A stretch of 64,000 bases of DNA from an uncultured Lachnoclostridium sp. (GCA_944381625.1 CALWLW010000001.1:397738-461737), one strand, 5' to 3'; counted from the stretch's first letter, positions 56,532 to 64,000 are shown. Notes: generated by a model not told the origin, from the sequence alone. Program-made: numbers and translations.

Positions 56532-57475
56532 TTTATGATACCTCCGATCAGCTCGTCCAGAGCATGCTCATATGTTTCCGGTGCTTTATAGTAACTTTCT
56601 GCATGGGCTGCGCCCTCTATGATCAGCTTCTTTTTGGGAGAAGCACAGTTTTCATATATCTTATCGCACATCCAGCAGGGCACAAACCCGTCCTCGCTTC
56701 CATGGATCAGCAGGATGGGAACCTTCGCCTTACGTACTTCCCTGGCCGCGTTGCAGTCGTCCAGCCCGTATCCAGCCTTCCTGCGGTTCACAAAGCTGGC
56801 AATCTGGATCATAGGGAAAGCCGGAAGATGATACATGGAATGAAGCACATGGGTAAACACTTCCTTCGGCGAAGTAAACCCGCAGTCCGCCACGATCCCT
56901 TTTACCTGGGACGGCAGCGAAAGTCCGCTGGCCATCAGCACCGTAGCGCCTCCCATGGAAGTTCCATGAAGCAGGATCTCCACATCCGGCCCGCACTTTC
57001 TGATGATCCACCGGATCCAGCCCATCAGGTCGTGCCGGTCCAGGCAGCCAAATCCCACATATTCTCCTTCGCTCTGCCCGTGCGCCCTGGCGTCCGGCAA
57101 AAGCATGGCAAACCCATGTTTCAGGTAGTAACCGGAAAGTCCGATATAATCGCTCATACCCTGACTGGTATAGCCGTGAAGGCATATGGCTACCTTTTTG
57201 CTGTCATGATTGGGAAAGTAAGCGGCGTGAAGCCGGAGTCCGTCCTCCGACCTGGCCCACACTTCCTCGTGGGGCTGAGCCATCATATATTCCTTGCGCT
57301 CCTGCATCATCTGTGCATACCTGCTCCAGTCTGTCCCGGACATCTTTATGGTCCGTTCCACACTCAGCCGGTTCCTTTTCATCGTCCTGCGGTAAAAATA
57401 CGCCGACCCTCCGGCTTCTGAAACTGCCAGCAGTCCCAGCAGAGCCGCGGCGCCCTTTATCAGCCCTTTTCTCAT
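56528..57475 (-). CDS. Membrane-tethered alpha/beta hydrolase
   Basis: 315 residues. A short hydrophobic N-terminus (GAAALLGLLAVSEAGGSAYF) may anchor it. The hydrolase fold shows LHGYTSQGMSDYIGLSGYYL, MLLPDARAHGQSEGEYVGFG (as in PldB/CocE-type S9/thioesterase-like hydrolases), nucleophile motif LLHGTSMGGATVL, acid in LLIHGSEDGFVPCWM and histidine in EGAAHAESYYKAPE. It overlaps the condensation gene by 4 nt. A role in releasing or trimming the acyl product, or in lipase-type supply of substrate, is likely from context. Confidence 0.87.
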   Translation of the reverse strand: MRKGLIKGAAALLGLLAVSEAGGSAYFYRRTMKRNRLSVERTIKMSGTDWSRYAQMMQERKEYMMAQPHEEVWARSEDGLRLHAAYFPNHDSKKVAICLHGYTSQGMSDYIGLSGYYLKHGFAMLLPDARAHGQSEGEYVGFGCLDRHDLMGWIRWIIRKCGPDVEILLHGTSMGGATVLMASGLSLPSQVKGIVADCGFTSPKEVFTHVLHSMYHLPAFPMIQIASFVNRRKAGYGLDDCNAAREVRKAKVPILLIHGSEDGFVPCWMCDKIYENCASPKKKLIIEGAAHAESYYKAPETYEHALDELIGGIIK

Positions 57476-57492
57476 CTTCTCAGCCTTCTTTC

Positions 57493-57828
57493 TTATTTCC
57501 TTTTGCTGTCAATCAACTCTTTAAAACGCAGAGCCTTGTCGATGTTTCCTTCCACCTTCAGCTTCAAAAGCCCCACTGCCGCCACCGGGTCCAGCTTGCC
57601 GTCCGCGATCTTCATAAAGGTCTCGGCACTTCCGGTAAACATGGCGTCGCGGTCAAAATACTCATAAGGTTCCACATGGAGTTCTCCATCCTTCACTTCC
57701 ACATAAAAGATTCCTTCCGCCTCGCCGGTAATATTGAACTGATAAGCCAGATGCTCGTGAATGTCGCTCACATCCGCTTCCATAAAACGTCTTTTAAACT
57801 CTGCAAAAAAATCCGCGTATTTCATCAT
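57493..57828 (-). CDS. SCP2-like sterol/lipid-carrier domain protein
   Basis: 111 residues. MMKYADFFAEFKRRFMEADV leads into a compact alpha/beta fold: AYQFNITGEAEGIFYVEVKD, GELHVEPYEYFDRDAMFTGS, ETFMKIADGKLDPVAAVGLL and KLKVEGNIDKALRFKELI, which is the SCP2 pattern (D-x-x-x-x-x-D... G-x-L-K-V-x-G-D/N). SCP2 domains bind lipids or acyl-CoA in a tunnel. It is the first gene of the operon and its promoter carries two TetR-type operators, so the whole operon is probably induced by the lipid-like ligand of that regulator. Confidence 0.85.
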   Translation of the reverse strand: MMKYADFFAEFKRRFMEADVSDIHEHLAYQFNITGEAEGIFYVEVKDGELHVEPYEYFDRDAMFTGSAETFMKIADGKLDPVAAVGLLKLKVEGNIDKALRFKELIDSKRK

Positions 57829-57856
57829 GTTTTCCCCTTTTTCATTTTTACTTTTT

Positions 57857-57915
57857 TCGACCGTCGGTCGATCTTCTTACAAAGATACCATACCACCTTT
57901 TCGACCAGCGGTCAA
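57857..57915. promoter_or_regulatory. Promoter and paired TetR operators for the acyl-transfer operon
   Basis: Minus-strand promoter: TTGACC (57915-57910), 17 bp, TATGGT (57892-57887). Two copies of a 15-bp palindrome flank it: TCGACCGTCGGTCGA at 57857-57871 (perfect, central T) and TCGACCAGCGGTCAA at 57901-57915, overlapping the -35 box. Binding there by the divergent TetR protein would block the promoter. Confidence 0.8.
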
Positions 57916-57972
57916 TTTATCCTTCCCATAAAAAAAACCGGATTTCACGGCGTTTTCTGTCTATTATCCCCA

Positions 57973-58001
57973 TTGTTCTCCCTCTGATGGCATGTTATAC
58001 T
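57973..58001 (+). promoter_or_regulatory. Candidate promoter of the TetR gene
   Basis: TTGTTC (57973-57978), 17-bp spacer, TATACT (57996-58001), 31-34 bp before the GTG start. It lies about 60 bp from the nearest operator copy. Confidence 0.6.
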
Positions 58002-58031
58002 GATTACCTACTATAAAGAGAAGATCAGGAA

Positions 58032-58652
58032 GTGGTGACGGACTTGCAGAATCAGAACAAACAGAATCAAATCCTGGACGCGCTCCAGGCTCTTCTGAGA
58101 GCCAAAAACATACAGAATATCTCCGTCAGCGAGATCGCTCAGGCCGCCGGGATTGGAAAAGGAAGCATCTATTATTATTTTCCGTCCAAGGATTCCATCC
58201 TGGACGCGCTGGTGGAACGCAATTATGAGAAACCGCTGGAGACGGCGAAGAACCTGGCCAGACAGACCGAGGTCTCGCCTTTCACCCGTATGGCCATGAT
58301 CTTCCAGGCCTGCCGGAATTCTTCCTCCGCGTTCCGGGCCCAGGAGACTCCCGGCGCCGACGTCAAGGAGGACGCGTTCATCCGGCAGAAATACATGAAG
58401 CATCTGATCTCCGAGATGAAACCGGTACTGACCGAGATCATCCAGCAGGGCATCGCCCAGGGGCAGATCCGTTTCGATCACCCGGCAGCGCTGGCTGAGA
58501 TTGTGCTGATCGTGCTGACTGTCAAGCTGGACAACGCCCTGGCCCCCTCCGATCCCAGGGAAACGGAGGAGACGATCCTGGGACTGATCTCCCTTCTGGA
58601 AAAAGGGACGGAGAACCCTGAGGGATCGCTGAATTTTCTGATGACGTGGTAA
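58032..58652 (+). CDS. TetR-family transcriptional repressor
   Basis: 206 residues. N-terminal helix-turn-helix: ILDALQALLRAKNIQNISVS, EIAQAAGIGKGSIYYYFPSK, DSILDALVERNYEKP, a textbook TetR DNA-binding domain. The C-terminal ligand domain (about 65-200) is unassigned. It starts with tandem GTG codons (58032 or 58035); no ATG is available in frame before the conserved helices. It reads away from the five-gene acyl-transfer operon, and the two palindromes in between are the likely operators. The ligand is probably an acyl or lipid compound. Confidence 0.92.
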   Translation: MVTDLQNQNKQNQILDALQALLRAKNIQNISVSEIAQAAGIGKGSIYYYFPSKDSILDALVERNYEKPLETAKNLARQTEVSPFTRMAMIFQACRNSSSAFRAQETPGADVKEDAFIRQKYMKHLISEMKPVLTEIIQQGIAQGQIRFDHPAALAEIVLIVLTVKLDNALAPSDPRETEETILGLISLLEKGTENPEGSLNFLMTW

Positions 58653-58747
58653 ATTCCCGTTTGGGAATAAATCACTCCGAAGTTCATAAAAATTCCCATT
58701 TCGGAATTTTTCATTTTTAAAACCACAAAACATTCCCATTTTGGAAT
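58653..58747. repeat. Three evenly spaced 16-bp palindromes (ATTCCC-RTTT/YGGAAT type)
   Basis: Copies at 58653-58668 (ATTCCCGTTTGGGAAT), 58692-58707 (ATTCCCATTTCGGAAT) and 58732-58747 (ATTCCCATTTTGGAAT), starting 39 and 40 bp apart. The third is inside a larger stem (AAACCACAA ... TTGTGGTTT). They occupy the gap between the convergent TetR and P-loop kinase genes. Possible roles: protein binding sites, or stem-loops acting as terminators for both genes. Confidence 0.75.
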
Positions 58748-58819
58748 ATCTTGTGGTTTATTTTTATTGTGGCACAATGATGATACTGGCAACAGGGGAA
58801 TTCTCCGCCTCCGGCATTA

Positions 58820-59314
58820 TCATAATCGTCTGATTTCGTCCACGATCATCTGGACTGTCTTATTGTTCGTATCAATTTTCATCGTGTCCAACTCCTCATA
58901 CAGAGGAATCCTCTCCACGCTCCTTTCCATCACATCAGCCTTTCGGACGCCCCTCTCCACATCCGCCGCCAATCTCCCTCGCAGGTTGTTTTCGTCGGCA
59001 ATCAGAGAGATACATTTTAGGTCACAATTTTCCATGTCCAGCCTTTCAACAATAGAATCAATGATGGACTGTCTGTGCATGACCCAGCAGAAAATGATAT
59101 TTTCATAAGCCGAACAATGCTGAAAATTGTTGAGCAAATAGCAAATATTATCCACCACCATAGTCTTTGTCTCTTCGATCACCTGGAAGGGGCTGGAATC
59201 CCAGCACCAGTCGCCGTCAAGAAAAACGCTGTTGGGAAGTTCTTGTTTTAACCGTTGGCTCACGGCTGTTTTGCCAACTCCCATTGTTCCGCCGATCAAA
59301 TAGAGTGTTTTCAT
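58820..59314 (-). CDS. Small P-loop nucleotide kinase-like protein
   Basis: About 164 residues from ATG 59314, which has GGGAG seven bases upstream; an open frame extends 15 codons further but lacks a ribosome binding site. The start reads MKTLYLIGGTMGVGKTAVSQ, with Walker A GGTMGVGKT, followed by LPNSVFLDGDWCWDSSPFQV and a C-terminal EELDTMKIDTNNKTVQMIVD. It belongs to the AAA_33/zeta-like small kinase group; substrate unknown. Two direct repeats of about 15 bp (GCGGATGARCGGAAAA) lie just upstream. It is monocistronic with its own promoter. Confidence 0.82.
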   Translation of the reverse strand: MKTLYLIGGTMGVGKTAVSQRLKQELPNSVFLDGDWCWDSSPFQVIEETKTMVVDNICYLLNNFQHCSAYENIIFCWVMHRQSIIDSIVERLDMENCDLKCISLIADENNLRGRLAADVERGVRKADVMERSVERIPLYEELDTMKIDTNNKTVQMIVDEIRRL

Positions 59315-59374
59315 CGTTATCTCCCATTCCCTTTTCCGTTCATCCGCTTTTCCGCTCATCCGCGGCGCGCCTCC

Positions 59375-59403
59375 ATTTTAGTATAGATCCGCCGCAGGGT
59401 CAA
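59375..59403 (-). promoter_or_regulatory. Promoter of the small kinase gene
   Basis: On the minus strand TTGACC (59403-59398), 17-bp spacer, TAAAAT (59380-59375), about 60 bp before the ATG. Confidence 0.7.
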
Positions 59404-59452
59404 TCGGGCTTTGATTTTTGGAGGCTCCACGGAGCTAAATTTCAAAAACTTC

Positions 59453-59481
59453 TTGTCACACGGGCTCAAACATAGTATAAT
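59453..59481 (+). promoter_or_regulatory. Promoter of the tRNA-Ala transcript
   Basis: TTGTCA (59453-59458), 17-bp spacer, TATAAT (59476-59481). Predicted start near 59488, leaving a leader of about 134 nt before the tRNA. No ORF or known RNA fold was seen in the leader. Confidence 0.8.
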
Positions 59482-59621
59482 ACAAAGGGTGTCAGTTCTG
59501 GGAGGAGTGCGGTACGCCGTATCGCCAGTGTCTAGGTTCACACACAGAGATTATCCCGTAGAACACTCGGCGGCTGATGCTCTTTATAAATACCGGATCA
59601 TCTGTCCGGCATACATACACA

Positions 59622-59694
<73 letters not shown>

Positions 59695-59701
59695 ACTCAT
59701 A

Positions 59702-59739
59702 AAAGGAACTGAACCGATATGAACCGGCAGTTCCTTTTT
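59702..59739. terminator. Terminator after tRNA-Ala, probably bidirectional
   Basis: AAAGGAACTG pairs with CAGTTCCTTT around a 16-nt loop and is followed by T5 on the plus strand; the A-run on the left lets it also stop the minus-strand gene that ends at 59775. Confidence 0.85.
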
Positions 59740-59774
59740 GTGTGAATTATTCTTGTTTTTGAAAATCAATTCCG

Positions 59775-60320
59775 TCAAGCTGGAAAAATATTTGATTTTC
59801 CCCCTGCGCTCTCACACTTGATCCCCAGCTCTTCACCAACAGACTTGAAAAATTCATATCCTGAGTTGGAATCTTCCACCAGGAATTTATCCGGCCTTAC
59901 CGGAATTTCATGGATATTTGAGTAGATGTGATACATCTGCTGATATATTTTCCTGGTATTCTGGTATTTCCCCGAAGAGTTTAAACCATATATTTCTTCC
60001 ACGCTGTACGGGAGATTATAAAGATTTTCCCTTGTGATCAGGACAAAATAATTATCCGCCCCCCGCACAACCGCGGCAAATTCTTCCGTATTTATAAAAG
60101 AATTTTCCTCATCAATAAATAGTATACACCCGGAAATTCCTGAAAGAATCAACTTCCAGTCTGTGCCTTCCAAAATCCTGCACGGGACTTTGCAGGACAG
60201 ATCAATGCCGCTTGACGGACCCAGGTTTGTATACTGGCGGATCATGTTGATCAAGGTTGTTTTTCCTGTGGCGCTGTCTCCCTGAATGATGGTAATCAGC
60301 AATAACAATTCCTTCTTCAA
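59775..60320 (-). CDS. P-loop ATPase-like protein of unknown function
   Basis: About 181 residues. Near the N-terminus IIQGDSATGKTTLINMIRQY contains Walker A (GDSATGKT), and GISGCILFIDEENSFINTEE is a Walker B-like strand. The C-terminal half (VEEIYGLNSSGKYQNTRKIY; FLVEDSNSGYEFFKSVGEEL) is not recognised. A TGA stands immediately before the first codon, so the start must be non-ATG: TTG 60320 or TTG 60302, the latter with GAAGGA about seven bases upstream. Whether the gene is complete is unclear. It is convergent with tRNA-Ala. Confidence 0.7.
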   Translation of the reverse strand: MKKELLLLITIIQGDSATGKTTLINMIRQYTNLGPSSGIDLSCKVPCRILEGTDWKLILSGISGCILFIDEENSFINTEEFAAVVRGADNYFVLITRENLYNLPYSVEEIYGLNSSGKYQNTRKIYQQMYHIYSNIHEIPVRPDKFLVEDSNSGYEFFKSVGEELGIKCESAGGKSNIFPA

Positions 60321-60364
60321 TCAATTCATTTAATAACCCAGTCCTGTGCCCAGCCGTTTATTCA

Positions 60365-61387
60365 TCAGTACTCCAGCCCGGTCATCAATTTAAATTCATC
60401 GCTTTGGATGAATATGACAGGAGCGGTCCTGAGTTCCTCTCCACTGACAGGCGAACCGCCGCGCAGATAGTACCAGGAATTCTTCACCTGAACCGCTTTA
60501 TCTTCTTCTAAAATCTGGATCTGCTGAACAAAATCGTATGAAAATTCATAGTTCCAGCCATCCGCTCCCACAAAGGAGAAATGTTCCGGCTCACCCTCCA
60601 GATCATATTCCAGCGACTCCAGCAGCGCGTACAGGCCGCCGTAGCTGATCTCCCCCTTCCGGTCTCTCTGTTCCCCGGCATAAGTTTCCAGCTCTTCCCT
60701 GGTAAATCCGATGTGGGACAGATTATAAAAAGCCGCGTATTCCAGAAGCATCTGCTCACATTTTTCCAGAATCCAATCCGGATCATCTTCTGGGAAATAA
60801 TACAAACGTGCCCTGTTCACATAGCGCCCTTCCCAGGGCAAAACTTCCGGACGCAGGATACACTCCGCACACATATATTTCATCAGTTCTCCATGGGGCT
60901 GACGCTCCGCCCAGCGGCAGAATGCAGAATACTGCTTCACTGCCTCTTCTATCTGCATCCTGTCTTCGAAGAAAAGCTGCAGGGGAAAGATGATCTCCTC
61001 ATCCGGCAGGTCTACCCAGGCATCCATGTTCCCTCCTGCTTCAGCGCAATAGACGCCGGCCATGTACGCGGCTATAGTATTTGCCGCATTATCTGTAAGC
61101 ACATAGGTCCATATGGGAACCGGATCGCCTCCCCGCCGTTCAGCGCTCACCTGAAACACTGCTTCCGGCAGATCCGCAAAATAACAGTTCCAGGTCTGGT
61201 CAAGCCAGGAGCCGCCCTGGATAACCATTTCTTCCCCTGGAAATTCTTTCTCCAGATACTCCCTTACATCCCGTTTTGAATACTCCAACGGAGAATTGGT
61301 GGTACAGCCAGACAGCGTCAGGCACAGTCCCACCGTCAAAAAGATCTTTCCTGTCCTCTTTAAAATTTTTAACAGTTCACTGTCCAT
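60365..61387 (-). CDS. Putative lipoprotein, function unknown
   Basis: About 340 residues from ATG 61387 (GGAGG eight bases upstream; the open frame extends 21 codons further). Signal peptide with lipobox: KIFLTVGLCLTLSGCTTN, with cysteine at about residue 29. The mature part is mostly acidic and aromatic-rich, with LEYSKRDVREYLEKEFPGEE near the start and mixed segments (EEIIFPLQLFFEDRMQIEEA; RKGEISYGGLYALLESLEYD). No conserved family was recognised. It may bind a cell-surface ligand. Upstream lies a divergent intergenic region shared with the Y-family polymerase. Confidence 0.82.
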   Translation of the reverse strand: MDSELLKILKRTGKIFLTVGLCLTLSGCTTNSPLEYSKRDVREYLEKEFPGEEMVIQGGSWLDQTWNCYFADLPEAVFQVSAERRGGDPVPIWTYVLTDNAANTIAAYMAGVYCAEAGGNMDAWVDLPDEEIIFPLQLFFEDRMQIEEAVKQYSAFCRWAERQPHGELMKYMCAECILRPEVLPWEGRYVNRARLYYFPEDDPDWILEKCEQMLLEYAAFYNLSHIGFTREELETYAGEQRDRKGEISYGGLYALLESLEYDLEGEPEHFSFVGADGWNYEFSYDFVQQIQILEEDKAVQVKNSWYYLRGGSPVSGEELRTAPVIFIQSDEFKLMTGLEY

Positions 61388-61499
61388 ACGCTGCCCTCCT
61401 CTGCTCCTGCCGCGGCATCCCTCCATTTTCGCCGCACTCTTTTTCTTCATTTTAACATCTATATAGAAGTTTGGGAAGATCTCCGTCCTGCAGACGCCC

Positions 61500-61528
61500 T
61501 TGAAAAACCTCCTGCTGACATATATAAT
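61500..61528 (+). promoter_or_regulatory. Promoter of the Y-family polymerase gene
   Basis: TTGAAA (61500-61505), 17-bp spacer, TATAAT (61523-61528), followed by AAGGAGG before the GTG start. No LexA-type inverted repeat was seen next to it. Confidence 0.75.
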
Positions 61529-61560
61529 AAATAAGAATCCAAAAGGAAGGAGGCGCCCCC

Positions 61561-63087
61561 GTGTCCGCAGAATACGCCTATATTTCCATCGATCTGAAAT
61601 CTTTTTACGCGTCCGTGGAATGCATGGAACGCGGGCTCAATCCCATGACCACCAACCTGGTGGTGGCAGACCAGAGCCGGACAGAGAAAACCATCTGCCT
61701 GGCCGTGTCTCCCTCCCTGAAAGCTTACGGCATCTCCGGCCGTGCCCGTCTGTTCGAAGTGGTGGAAAAGGTCCGGGAAGCCAATGCCAAACGCCGGAGG
61801 CTCGCTCCGGGACGACAGTTGTCCGGAGAGTCGTCAGACGACATGGAGCTGAAAAAAGATCCATCCCTGGCTGTGTCCTATATTGTGGCGTCTCCCCGCA
61901 TGGCCTATTACATCGAATACAGCACCCGGATCTATAATGTCTACCTGAAATACATCGCCCCGGAGGACATGCATGTGTACTCCATCGACGAAGTAATGAT
62001 CGACGCTTCCCGGTACCTGAAGACCTACGGGCTTACCGCCAGAGAGCTGGCCGTGAAGATCATCTGGGATATTTACCATACCACCGGCATCACAGCCACC
62101 GCCGGGATCGGCTCCAACCTGTATCTCAGCAAGATCGCCATGGACATTGTGGCCAAGAAAAGCGCCCCCGACCAGTACGGCGTGCGGATCGCGGAACTGG
62201 ACGAATTAAGCTACCGCCGCCTTCTGTGGACGCACCGGCCCCTGACGGATTTCTGGCGCGTGGGGCGGGGCTACACCCGGAAACTGGAAGAAAACGGGCT
62301 TTTTACCATGGGGGATATCGCCAGATGCTCTCTGGGCTCCTCCTCTGATTATTATAATGAAGAACTTTTATACCGTCTTTTCGGCATCAACGCCGAGCTG
62401 CTGATCGATCATGCCTGGGGATATGAGCCCTGTACCATGGCGGATATCAAAGCCTACAGGCCGGACACCAACAGCATCGTCTCAGGTCAGGTGCTCCAAT
62501 ACCCCTACACCGCCGAAAAAGCCCGGCTGGTTGTGCGGGAAATGGCGGACGCCGTGGCCCTGGATCTGGTGGGAAAAGGGATGGTGACGGGCCAGCTGAC
62601 CCTGACGGTGGGCTATGACATAGAGAATCTGGCCGATCCGAATGCCCGCAGACAGTACCAGGGAGAAGTGACCGTGGACCGCTACGGACGGCGGATTCCC
62701 AAGCACGCTCATGGGACAGCCAATCTGGAGCGTCAGACATCCTCTTCCATCCTCATCACCGATGCCGTCACGGCGCTCTATGACCGGATTATCAACCCCA
62801 GACTGCTGATACGCCGGATCAGCCTTTCCGCCAACCGCATCGTTCCTGCTTCCTCTGTTACGGTACAGGAAACCTATGAACAGCTGGATCTGTTCACCGA
62901 TTATGATGCCCTGCAGAAAGAGCAGGAGGAAAAGGACCGGATCCTGGAACGGGAACAGAAGATGCAGAAAGCGGTGCTGGAAATCAAGAAAAAGTTCGGG
63001 AAAAACGCGATTTTAAAAGGAATCAATCTGGAAGAAGGCGCCACCGCCAGAGAGCGCAACCAGCAGATCGGCGGCCACAAGGCATGA
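61561..63087 (+). CDS. Y-family DNA polymerase (UmuC/ImpB-DinB type)
   Basis: 508 residues. Starts at GTG 61561 with AAGGAGG upstream. N-terminal catalytic residues: aspartate in YISIDLKSFYASVECMERG and the S-I-D-E pair in MHVYSIDEVMIDASRYL. The helix-hairpin-helix thumb region lies near LRPLTDFWRVGRGYTRKLEE-type segments (about 225-260), and a little-finger domain follows. Near the end, EQLDLFTDY is a clear sliding-clamp binding motif (QLDLF). The insert around residues 78-110 and the long charged tail fit the Firmicutes UvrX/YqjW-type group. It is followed 27 bp later by a YolD-like gene, a common pairing, and would perform translesion synthesis. Confidence 0.93.
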   Translation: MSAEYAYISIDLKSFYASVECMERGLNPMTTNLVVADQSRTEKTICLAVSPSLKAYGISGRARLFEVVEKVREANAKRRRLAPGRQLSGESSDDMELKKDPSLAVSYIVASPRMAYYIEYSTRIYNVYLKYIAPEDMHVYSIDEVMIDASRYLKTYGLTARELAVKIIWDIYHTTGITATAGIGSNLYLSKIAMDIVAKKSAPDQYGVRIAELDELSYRRLLWTHRPLTDFWRVGRGYTRKLEENGLFTMGDIARCSLGSSSDYYNEELLYRLFGINAELLIDHAWGYEPCTMADIKAYRPDTNSIVSGQVLQYPYTAEKARLVVREMADAVALDLVGKGMVTGQLTLTVGYDIENLADPNARRQYQGEVTVDRYGRRIPKHAHGTANLERQTSSSILITDAVTALYDRIINPRLLIRRISLSANRIVPASSVTVQETYEQLDLFTDYDALQKEQEEKDRILEREQKMQKAVLEIKKKFGKNAILKGINLEEGATARERNQQIGGHKA

Positions 63088-63114
63088 CGCCTGATCTTTC
63101 GGAAGGAGGCATTC

Positions 63115-63534
63115 ATGCAGAAGACTGACGATCCCCACCGTTACGACGATATCATCCATCTCCCCCATCATGTATCCCCGACCCATCCGCCCATGTCCAT
63201 GCGCGACCGGGCCGCGCAGTTCGCGCCGTTCTCAGCCCTCAGCGGCCACAGCGCCGCCATCCGGGAGACCGCCCGGCTTACGGACCGGCGGATGGATTTG
63301 GACGAATCCGAACTGGAGCTTCTGAGTGAAAAACTTATGCTCCTGCAGGAGCGCCTGGACGACAGGCCCTCCGCTGAATTTACCTGGTTCGTCCCTGATC
63401 CCCGCAAACAGGGCGGCTCTTATATGACCTGCTCCGGCAGGGTGAAAAAGATCCTGCCCTCTGAGAATGTGATTGTCATGGAAGAGGGGCAGCGGATCCC
63501 CATGGACGAGGTTGTCCATATACAGATTACCTGA
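63115..63534 (+). CDS. YolD-like protein
   Basis: 139 residues. MSMRDRAAQFAPFSALSGHS near residue 24 and LTDRRMDLDESELELLSEKL are the YolD-like N-terminal hallmarks, and the C-terminal half FVPDPRKQGGSYMTCSGRVK, then NVIVMEEGQRIPMDEVVHIQ is the conserved beta region. YolD proteins are encoded beside Y-family polymerases in Firmicutes and may partner them. GGAGG precedes the ATG. Confidence 0.9.
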   Translation: MQKTDDPHRYDDIIHLPHHVSPTHPPMSMRDRAAQFAPFSALSGHSAAIRETARLTDRRMDLDESELELLSEKLMLLQERLDDRPSAEFTWFVPDPRKQGGSYMTCSGRVKKILPSENVIVMEEGQRIPMDEVVHIQIT

Positions 63535-63569
63535 CCGGGTATCCCGCCGTAAATACAAGGAGACACACT

Positions 63570-64000
63570 ATGCAAAATATCATCAGAATCACGGATTTTG
63601 CCGCCCCGGAGCTGGACATATACGCCCGCCTGTCGGAACGGCAGCTTTTGAACCTGGAAGGCACAGCAGGCGGGCTGTTCATCGCGGAGAGCCCCAGAGT
63701 CATCAGCCGCGCCCTGGACGCAGGGTATGTCCCCGTATCGGCGCTGATGGCGGAAGAAGCCTCAGATCCCCAGACCGGAGAACTGCTGGCGCGCCTGGGC
63801 TGTGTCCCTGTCTACACTGCGCCTTTTGACGTCTTAAAACATCTTACAGGCCTTCCTCTCACCAGAGGCATGCTGTGCGCCATGGAGCGGACGGCGCTGG
63901 CTTCGGTGGAAGAAATCTGTAAAAACGCCCGACGGGTGGCCGTACTGGAGCATGTGATGAATCCCACCAATGTGGGGGCTATTTTCCGCAGCGCCGCCGC
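63570..64000 (+). CDS. SpoU/TrmH-type RNA 2'-O-ribose methyltransferase (N-terminal part, cut by window edge)
   Basis: 143 residues before the window ends. The N-terminal substrate-binding domain reads LNLEGTAGGLFIAESPRVIS. The methyltransferase begins with LEHVMNPTNVGAIFRSAA, which is SpoU motif 1 (N-P-x-N-x-G-A-I/L-F-R-x-A-A). AAGGAGA precedes the ATG. The reading frame remains open at base 64000. It is likely one of the 23S rRNA or tRNA methylases with an extra N-terminal domain. Confidence 0.88.
   Translation, partial: MQNIIRITDFAAPELDIYARLSERQLLNLEGTAGGLFIAESPRVISRALDAGYVPVSALMAEEASDPQTGELLARLGCVPVYTAPFDVLKHLTGLPLTRGMLCAMERTALASVEEICKNARRVAVLEHVMNPTNVGAIFRSAA

Noticed and set aside
58653..58747. 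A small CRISPR array
   Set aside because: Three imperfect 16-bp copies with AT-rich gaps, no leader and no cas genes nearby; palindromic symmetry of each unit fits binding sites or stems.
58478..58792. A minus-strand open frame across the three palindromes
   Set aside because: Its sequence only mirrors the repeats, and it overlaps the TetR gene end without a ribosome binding site.
61388..61560. A LexA/SOS box at the Y-family polymerase promoter
   Set aside because: No GAAC...GTTC-type inverted repeat is visible near the -35/-10 pair.

Overview
The window looks like a Lachnospiraceae-type Clostridium: Gram-positive style membrane and wall-exposed proteins, AGGAGG ribosome binding sites, several GTG/TTG starts, a tRNA gene with no encoded CCA, and a Y-family polymerase/YolD pair. 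No relative could be searched, so this placement is inference.

Region 1 (1 to 44.3 kb, all minus strand) is a contractile injection system (CIS) locus of the extracellular/Afp type. It reads as one very long transcription unit, entered at about 44.3 kb and still running when it leaves the window at base 1. In order of transcription it holds: a coiled-coil protein, an AAA+ ATPase, a 922-residue coiled-coil/hydrophobic protein, a 179-residue protein, a second AAA+ ATPase, two giant wall-exposed proteins built of chitobiase-C-like repeats, a 597-residue CIS-associated protein, three membrane proteins (pseudokinase-like, degenerate-cyclase-like with HAMP, and MORN-repeat), the DUF4255 cap, an unknown 243-residue protein, a PAAR-like DUF4280 tip, the sheath, the major tube, a tail chaperone followed by a DUF6760-like frame, a second tube, a 1062-residue repetitive protein, the LysM tube adaptor, the gpD/gp27-like hub, the gp5-like spike, gp25 and two baseplate wedge proteins, the last cut by the window edge. 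The tail core is conventional. The membrane and cell-surface genes mixed into it are not, and suggest a machine anchored in or spanning the envelope of a monoderm cell.

Region 2 (44.3 to 52.1 kb) is a regulatory island: a MalT/LuxR-type regulator (minus) diverges from a LytTR response regulator, a secreted Ser/Gly-rich protein and a 7TMR-DISM sensor kinase (plus). A strong terminator separates the LuxR gene from the first CIS gene, and a perfect 19-bp inverted repeat closes the two-component operon.

Region 3 (52.1 to 58.7 kb) holds a four-SH3 secreted protein and a five-gene acyl-transfer operon (SCP2-like, alpha/beta hydrolase, condensation domain, acyl carrier protein, AMP ligase). A divergent TetR gene is separated from it by two palindromic operators placed over a good promoter.

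Region 4 (58.7 to 64 kb) is mixed housekeeping and accessory: a trio of evenly spaced palindromes, a small P-loop kinase, tRNA-Ala(GGC) with its own promoter and terminator, a P-loop protein, a lipoprotein, a Y-family polymerase with a clamp-binding motif, a YolD-like protein, and the start of a SpoU/TrmH-type rRNA methyltransferase.

The most notable new observation is a slippery heptamer (A AAT TTT) at 10638-10644. It would join the tail chaperone to the DUF6760-like frame, which has no usable start codon of its own. This resembles the G/GT tail-chaperone frameshift of tailed phages.
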